A stretch of DNA of 64,000 nucleotides from Streptomyces aureoverticillatus. Its GTDB lineage: Bacteria; Actinomycetota; Actinomycetes; Streptomycetales; Streptomycetaceae. Numbering within the stretch: position 1 is the first letter of the stretch; every line of letters begins with the position of its first letter. The stretch lies in NCBI RefSeq assembly GCF_014649395.1, contig NZ_BMSY01000011.1:62001-126000 (forward strand). The letters are read 5' to 3'. Positions 60,112-64,000 of this stretch are shown here, piece by piece. The notes under the pieces were generated by a model. The model ran no database searches. It had not been told where the DNA came from and was given only the letters and a program-made list of their open reading frames with translations. The translations under genes were made by a program, and so were the position numbers.

Positions 60112-60996
60112 TCAGGCTCCGGTGCGGCCCGGTCCGGCGAGGTACGACGCTGCCATGTCCCTGTCGCCGTGGCCGGCCTCGGCAGCGCGGCGGAACCGGC
60201 TCAGTCCGGCGGCGCCGACGTCGACCGCCACACCCGCGGACTCCGCGGCGGCCACGACGAGTTCGGCGTCCTTCACCGAGTTGCTCACGGAGAAGCTGGT
60301 CGCGTAGTCGTCCGCGAGCATCGCGGCGGCCTTGGCCTGGAAGTACGCGCTGTCCAAGGGGCCGCCCGCGACCGCCTCGACGACCAGTGCCGGGTCCAGG
60401 CCCAAGCCCTTGGCCAGGGCGAGGCTCTCCGCGACACCGTGCGTGAGGGTGAACACATAGCTGTTCAGGGCGAGTTTGAGGCGACTCGCGGCGCCCGGCT
60501 CGTCGGAGACCCAGAGGGTGCGGCTGCCGATCGCGTCGAACACCAGCCGCGCCGACTCCGTGCGCTCCCCCGCCGCACGCGGCCCCGATGCCAGGACCAC
60601 CAACTGGCCGTTCTCCGCGGGCTGCTTGGTGCCCAGTACGGGAGCGTCGTACAGCACGAGCCCCCGCTCGTCCGCGAACTTCGCCAGCTCGTCGATCGCG
60701 TCCACGCCGACCGTACTCAACTGCACCCACACTGCGTCCTCGGTGAGCCCGGCCGCGGCCGCCTCCATCGCCTCGCGGACGGCCGGCCCGTCCTTGAGGA
60801 CGGTCACGATCACATCGGCGCCCGCGACGGCCTCGGCCGGGGTGTCGCACAGCGTGATGCCCTCGAACACGGCGAGGGGCTCGGCCTTCGCGCGGGTCCT
60901 GTTCCAGACGCGCACGGCGAAGTGCTCGCGCAGGTGGCGCGCCACGGGTGCGCCGATGATCCCGGTGCCGAGTACGGCGACCTTCTTCTCCGTCAT
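60112..60996 (-). CDS. NAD(P)-dependent oxidoreductase, 3-hydroxyisobutyrate-dehydrogenase/6PGDH family
   Basis: A protein of 294 aa from ATG 60996 (GGAGGAG upstream). Rossmann motif VAVLGTGIIGAPVARHLREH (5-24), then NRTRAKAEPL, and substrate-site DAPVLGTKQPAENGQLVVLA. The catalytic Lys lies in LKLALNSYVF. Beta-hydroxyacid dehydrogenases reduce or oxidise small hydroxyacids or semialdehydes; the substrate is unknown. It follows a TetR gene in the same direction and has a palindrome in its promoter. Confidence 0.88.
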   Translation of the reverse strand: MTEKKVAVLGTGIIGAPVARHLREHFAVRVWNRTRAKAEPLAVFEGITLCDTPAEAVAGADVIVTVLKDGPAVREAMEAAAAGLTEDAVWVQLSTVGVDAIDELAKFADERGLVLYDAPVLGTKQPAENGQLVVLASGPRAAGERTESARLVFDAIGSRTLWVSDEPGAASRLKLALNSYVFTLTHGVAESLALAKGLGLDPALVVEAVAGGPLDSAYFQAKAAAMLADDYATSFSVSNSVKDAELVVAAAESAGVAVDVGAAGLSRFRRAAEAGHGDRDMAASYLAGPGRTGA

Positions 60997-61028
60997 GTTG
61001 ATCTCCTCCACGAGACGATTTTTCTTGA

Positions 61029-61048
61029 CCGAACATTCTGTTATTCGG
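61029..61048. promoter_or_regulatory. Candidate TetR operator in front of the dehydrogenase gene
   Basis: CCGAA-N10-TTCGG, perfect 5-bp arms, 33-52 bp before the ATG. The flank TTGACCGAACATTCTG shares GACCGA with the site upstream of the TetR gene. Confidence 0.45.
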
Positions 61049-61095
61049 GCATGCGAAAAAGAGCGCACAGGAATCCAGCCGAGCCCGGACGGGCC

Positions 61096-61680
61096 TCAGC
61101 CCAGGAGCGCGAGCGCCGCGTCCGCCGCGTCGCGGACGCGCGCCTCCCCGCCGGAGACCTTTCCGACCACCCGCATCCCCTGCAGCAGCACGAGCAGCAT
61201 CCGGGCGAGGGCCCGCGGGTCGCGGCCCTCGGGGATCTCGCCCTGGGCCCGGGCACGGGAGAGCGCGGAGTGGAGCAGGGTCTCGATCTGCTCCCAGTTC
61301 AGCTCGACCCTGCGGTCGGCCGCGGGGTCGTGCGGGGCCAGCTCGGCCGCCGTGTTGGTGACGAAGCAGCCCGCGAGCCGGGTGTCGCGCTCCGACGACT
61401 CGGCGGCGAACCGGTGCAGCACGGCACGGATGCCCGGCAACGCCGGGCCGGGCCGGGACAGTTCGTCGACCAGCATCGGCTCGCACAGTTCCGTGTAGCG
61501 GTCCACCGCCTTCAGATACAGCTCGCGCTTGTTGCCGAAGGTCGCGTAGATGCTCGCCCTGCCGATGCCCAGGTGCTCGACGAGGTCGGCCATGGACGTC
61601 GCCTCGTACCCACGACTCCAGAACAGTTCGAGCGCCGCCGTGAGCGCGGCGTCCGGGTCGAATTCCTTGGTCCTGGCCAT
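61096..61680 (-). CDS. TetR-family transcriptional regulator
   Basis: A protein of 194 aa. Helix-turn-helix: ALELFWSRGYEATSMADLVE HLGIGRASIYATFGNKRELY (residues ~15-55), then a ligand domain with TetR_C-type GCFVTNTAAELAPHD. Its promoter and a palindrome upstream are visible. Probably represses itself and the adjacent dehydrogenase. Confidence 0.9.
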   Translation of the reverse strand: MARTKEFDPDAALTAALELFWSRGYEATSMADLVEHLGIGRASIYATFGNKRELYLKAVDRYTELCEPMLVDELSRPGPALPGIRAVLHRFAAESSERDTRLAGCFVTNTAAELAPHDPAADRRVELNWEQIETLLHSALSRARAQGEIPEGRDPRALARMLLVLLQGMRVVGKVSGGEARVRDAADAALALLG

Positions 61681-61688
61681 GACGCAGA

Positions 61689-61717
61689 CGCTAACCTCAT
61701 CTGGACCGATCAGTCAA
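61689..61717 (-). promoter_or_regulatory. Promoter and operator of the TetR gene
   Basis: On the minus strand, -35 TTGACT (61712-61717) and -10 TTAGCG (61689-61694) are 17 bp apart. The near-palindrome GACCGATCAGTC (61704-61715) overlaps the -35 and spacer, a repressor position. Confidence 0.5.
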
Positions 61718-61802
61718 TTAATGAGGGGATGACGGCCTCCGTGCCCCGTACCGCGGAGAGGGGGCAGTGACGCGCGCCCCCGTCTCGTATCAGGATGTCC
61801 GC

Positions 61803-63515
61803 ATGTCAGACACGAAGATCACCCCCACGGACGCGGCCTCGGGCCCGCTGCCCCGCCAGGTCGCCGACGCGTACGTCGACGAGCTCATCGCCCTGGACCC
61901 CGTCACCGGCACCTTCCTCGGCGTCAAGGAGAGCCACAGCAAGCTCCCGGACCTCTCGCCCGCGGGCCTGGACGCCCTCGCGGAGCTCGCGCGGACGACC
62001 CTGACGCGGCTCGACGAGGCGGAGGCACGGCCGGGCGCCGACACCGACGTGGAGCGGCGTTGCGCGCGGCTGCTGCGCGAGCGGCTCACGGCGGAGCTGG
62101 CCGTGCACGACGCCGGCGAGGGCCTGCGCGCCGTCGGCAATCTGCACACCGCCCCGCACGCGATCCGCGAGATCTTGACGGTGACGCCGACCGGGACGGA
62201 GGCGGACTGGGCGGCGATCGCCGAGCGTCTGCGGGCGGTGCCCGCCGCCTACGAGGGCTACCGCGCCTCCCTCGGACTCGGCCTGGAGCGAAAGCTGTTC
62301 GGGGCGCCGCGGCCGACGGCCACGTTCATCGAGCAGCTCACGCAGTGGGCGGGGCCCGAGGGCGGCCCCGGCTGGTTCGAGGAGTTCGCGGCGGACGGCC
62401 CGCAGGCGCTGCGGTCCGAGCTGGACGCGGCGGCGAAGGCGGCGACCGGCGCGGTGGTGGCGCTGCGCGACTGGATGCGGGACGTGTACGCCCCCGCGAT
62501 CGAGGGCGCGCCCGACGTGGTGGGACGCGAGCGGTACGCCCGTCTCTCGCGGTACTTCAACGGCACCGACCTGGACCTCGACGAGGCGTACGCGTACGGC
62601 TGGGCCGAGTACCACCGGCTGCTCGGCGAGATGCGCGCCGAGGCGGAGAAGATCCTGCCGGGCGCGGCCACGCCGTGGGAGGCGCTGGCGCACGTCGACG
62701 AGCACGGCGCGCACATCGAGGGCGTCGACGAGGTCCGGCAGTGGCTGCAGGACCTCATGGACGAGGCGATCGAGGCGCTGGACGGCACCCACTTCGAACT
62801 CGCCGAGCGGGTGCGGAAGGTGGAGTCGCGGATCGCCCCGCCCGGCGGCGCGGCCGCCCCGTACTACACCGCGCCCTCCGAGGACTTCTCGCGGCCCGGC
62901 AGGACCTGGCTGCCCACCATGGGCGAGACCCGTTTCCCCGTGTACGACCTGGTGTCCACCTGGTACCACGAGGGCGTGCCCGGCCATCACCTGCAGCTCG
63001 CGCAGTGGGCGCACGTCGCGGAGGACCTGTCCCGCTACCAGGCGACCGTCGGCATCGTCAGCGCCAACGCGGAGGGCTGGGCGCTGTACGCGGAGCGCCT
63101 GATGGACGAGCTGGGCTTCCTCACCGACCCCGAGCGGCGCCTCGGCTACCTCGACGCGCAGATGATGCGCGCGCTGCGGGTCATCGTCGACATCGGCATG
63201 CACCTGGAGCTGGAGATCCCGGCGGACTCCCCGTTCCACCCCGGCGAGCGGTGGACTCCCGACCTGGCCCAGGAGTTCTACGGCGCGCACTGCAGCCGGC
63301 CCGCGGACTTCGTGGAGAGCGAGATGACCCGCTACCTCACCATCCCCGGCCAGGCCATCGGCTACAAGCTCGGCGAGCGCGCCTGGCTGCTGGGCCGCGA
63401 GAACGCGCGGCGGCGGCACGGGGACGCGTTCGACGCGAAGGCGTGGCACATGGCGGCGCTGTCGCAGGGGTCGTTGGGGCTGGACGATCTGGTGGACGAG
63501 TTGTCGGCGTTGTGA
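61803..63515 (+). CDS. DUF885 family protein (putative metallohydrolase)
   Basis: A protein of 570 aa. DUF885 members have a gluzincin-like HExxH: here STWYHEGVPGHHLQLAQW (H389-E390...H395-H396), with ANAEGWALYAERLMDE supplying the third ligand Glu. VTGTFLGVKESHSKLPDLSP marks the N-terminus. No signal peptide. Peptidase-like activity is inferred from the fold; natural substrates are unknown. Start ATG 61803 is chosen over an upstream GTG. Confidence 0.87.
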   Translation: MSDTKITPTDAASGPLPRQVADAYVDELIALDPVTGTFLGVKESHSKLPDLSPAGLDALAELARTTLTRLDEAEARPGADTDVERRCARLLRERLTAELAVHDAGEGLRAVGNLHTAPHAIREILTVTPTGTEADWAAIAERLRAVPAAYEGYRASLGLGLERKLFGAPRPTATFIEQLTQWAGPEGGPGWFEEFAADGPQALRSELDAAAKAATGAVVALRDWMRDVYAPAIEGAPDVVGRERYARLSRYFNGTDLDLDEAYAYGWAEYHRLLGEMRAEAEKILPGAATPWEALAHVDEHGAHIEGVDEVRQWLQDLMDEAIEALDGTHFELAERVRKVESRIAPPGGAAAPYYTAPSEDFSRPGRTWLPTMGETRFPVYDLVSTWYHEGVPGHHLQLAQWAHVAEDLSRYQATVGIVSANAEGWALYAERLMDELGFLTDPERRLGYLDAQMMRALRVIVDIGMHLELEIPADSPFHPGERWTPDLAQEFYGAHCSRPADFVESEMTRYLTIPGQAIGYKLGERAWLLGRENARRRHGDAFDAKAWHMAALSQGSLGLDDLVDELSAL

Positions 63516-63523
63516 GCCGGACA

Positions 63524-63551
63524 GGGCGGGGGCTCTTCCGGCGCCCCGCCC
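63524..63551 (+). terminator. Terminator after DUF885 gene
   Basis: A perfect 8-bp stem GGGCGGGG/CCCCGCCC with a 12-nt loop, 9 bp after the stop. Confidence 0.65.
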
Positions 63552-63562
63552 CGTCGCACTTC

Positions 63563-63579
63563 CCGGGCCTCCGGCCCGG
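63563..63579 (-). terminator. Terminator of the SDR gene (minus strand)
   Basis: A perfect 7-bp stem CCGGGCC/GGCCCGG with a 3-nt loop just beyond the SDR stop. Also usable for the DUF885 gene. Confidence 0.6.
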
Positions 63580-63581
63580 AG

Positions 63582-64000
63582 TCAGCCCTTGATGCCGCCC
63601 TCCGAATTGATGACCTGCCCCGTGATCCACTCGGCCTCGTCCGTCGCGAGCCACGCGATGAGACGGGCCGGGTCGTCGGGCATGCCCCAGCGGCCCGCCG
63701 GGAAGAGGGCGGCGATCTCCTCGTACGCCTCCCCCGTCATGTAGTCCGTGTCGACGGGGCCGGGGTTGACCGTGTTCACGGTGACGGCGAGGTCGGCGAG
63801 CCCCGTCGCCAGTGACCGGGTCACGGAGGCGAGGGCGCCCTTCTGCAAGGCGTACGCCAGCTCGCCGGGCATGCCGCCCGCGATGTCCTGGCCGGACGTC
63901 ATCATCGTGACGCGTCCGCCGGGTGTGCGCGGCGGCAGCTTGGCGCGCAGCCTGGCGTACGCCTGCACGAGCAGGATCACGGAGCGGGTGTCGACGGCCC
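63582..64000 (-). CDS. SDR-family oxidoreductase, C-terminal part (gene continues beyond window)
   Basis: About 139 residues are visible; the frame stays open past 64000. It shows the catalytic Tyr-Lys segment (ELAYALQKGALASVTRSLAT, YALQK = YxxxK), VTVNTVNPGPVDTDYM with the PG motif, and ITGQVINSEGGIKG at the end, typical FabG-like SDR. The N-terminal cofactor motif is outside. Convergent with DUF885. Confidence 0.85.
   Translation of the reverse strand, partial: AVDTRSVILLVQAYARLRAKLPPRTPGGRVTMMTSGQDIAGGMPGELAYALQKGALASVTRSLATGLADLAVTVNTVNPGPVDTDYMTGEAYEEIAALFPAGRWGMPDDPARLIAWLATDEAEWITGQVINSEGGIKG

Overview
The window is chromosomal DNA from a high-GC actinomycete, almost certainly a Streptomyces. 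The evidence is very high GC with strong third-position bias, many GTG/TTG starts, ATGA/GTGA stop-start overlaps, leaderless-looking genes, a WhiJ/AbaA-type regulator trio (HATPase, XRE-DUF5753, DUF397), a DasR-like operator, a PHO-box-like repeat at phoD, SAV_915, DUF6328 and bL37 proteins, and dispersed intergenic repeats typical of the genus. I see no tRNA, rRNA, CRISPR array or intact insertion sequence. Most of the window is housekeeping and catabolic genes with many small regulators.

Layout. 0-3 kb: end of an NlpC/P60 hydrolase, a membrane protein, and the HATPase / XRE / DUF397 trio. 2.8-7.4 kb: biotin locus, bioF divergent from bioB-bioA-bioD around a symmetric candidate operator. 7.4-9.8 kb: methyltransferase, two VOC proteins and a Fic-like toxin/antitoxin pair with a perfect palindrome in front of it. 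10-14.5 kb: MacB-like ABC exporter, a truncated LLM oxidoreductase and a GNAT. 14.5-17 kb: two coupled CNNM/CorC transporters preceded by a possible leader peptide. 17.2-19.3 kb: an accessory-looking cluster (divergent sigma factor, two membrane proteins, holin-like protein). 19.4-22 kb: LysR, a maleylpyruvate-isomerase-like protein and an SGNH hydrolase. 22.2-27 kb: carotenoid oxygenase plus MFS exporter under a TetR with two matching operators, and an SDR. 27-31.3 kb: purB, DedA and a NarL-type two-component system. 31.3-34.8 kb: a minisatellite-rich block with SAV_915, a lysA paralogue and an EEP nuclease. 34.8-38.5 kb: kdpE and a complete kdpB, with no kdpA, kdpC, kdpD or kdpF in the window. 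38.7-41 kb: SDR, ribosomal protein bL37 (25 codons) and a GNAT. 41-47.2 kb: propionate/valine-type operon mutA-mutB-meaB-HIBCH. 47.2-51.7 kb: ABC transporter divergent from a two-component system across a phased operator array. 51.7-58.3 kb: ROK regulator, DasR-like GntR with a dre-like palindrome, ECF41 sigma factor with a divergent alpha/beta hydrolase, VOC protein, PhoD. 58.5-64 kb: membrane-ACT-GNAT fusion, TetR with an NAD(P)-dependent dehydrogenase, DUF885 hydrolase, partial SDR.

How parts work together. bioF/B/A/D cover the last four steps of biotin synthesis. MutAB with MeaB and a hydroxyisobutyryl-CoA-hydrolase-like enzyme form a unit for branched-chain/propionyl carbon flow. Several small regulator-target modules can be read directly from palindromes beside their genes.

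The most unusual item is the solitary kdpB with divergent kdpE. kdpB is catalytically intact and has a leader that can fold into a branched structure ending at its start codon. Direct repeats upstream of kdpE look like response-regulator sites. Other items worth follow-up are a palindromic MITE-like element present twice, a possible uORF in front of the CNNM genes, and the four-half-site array between the ABC transporter and the two-component system.
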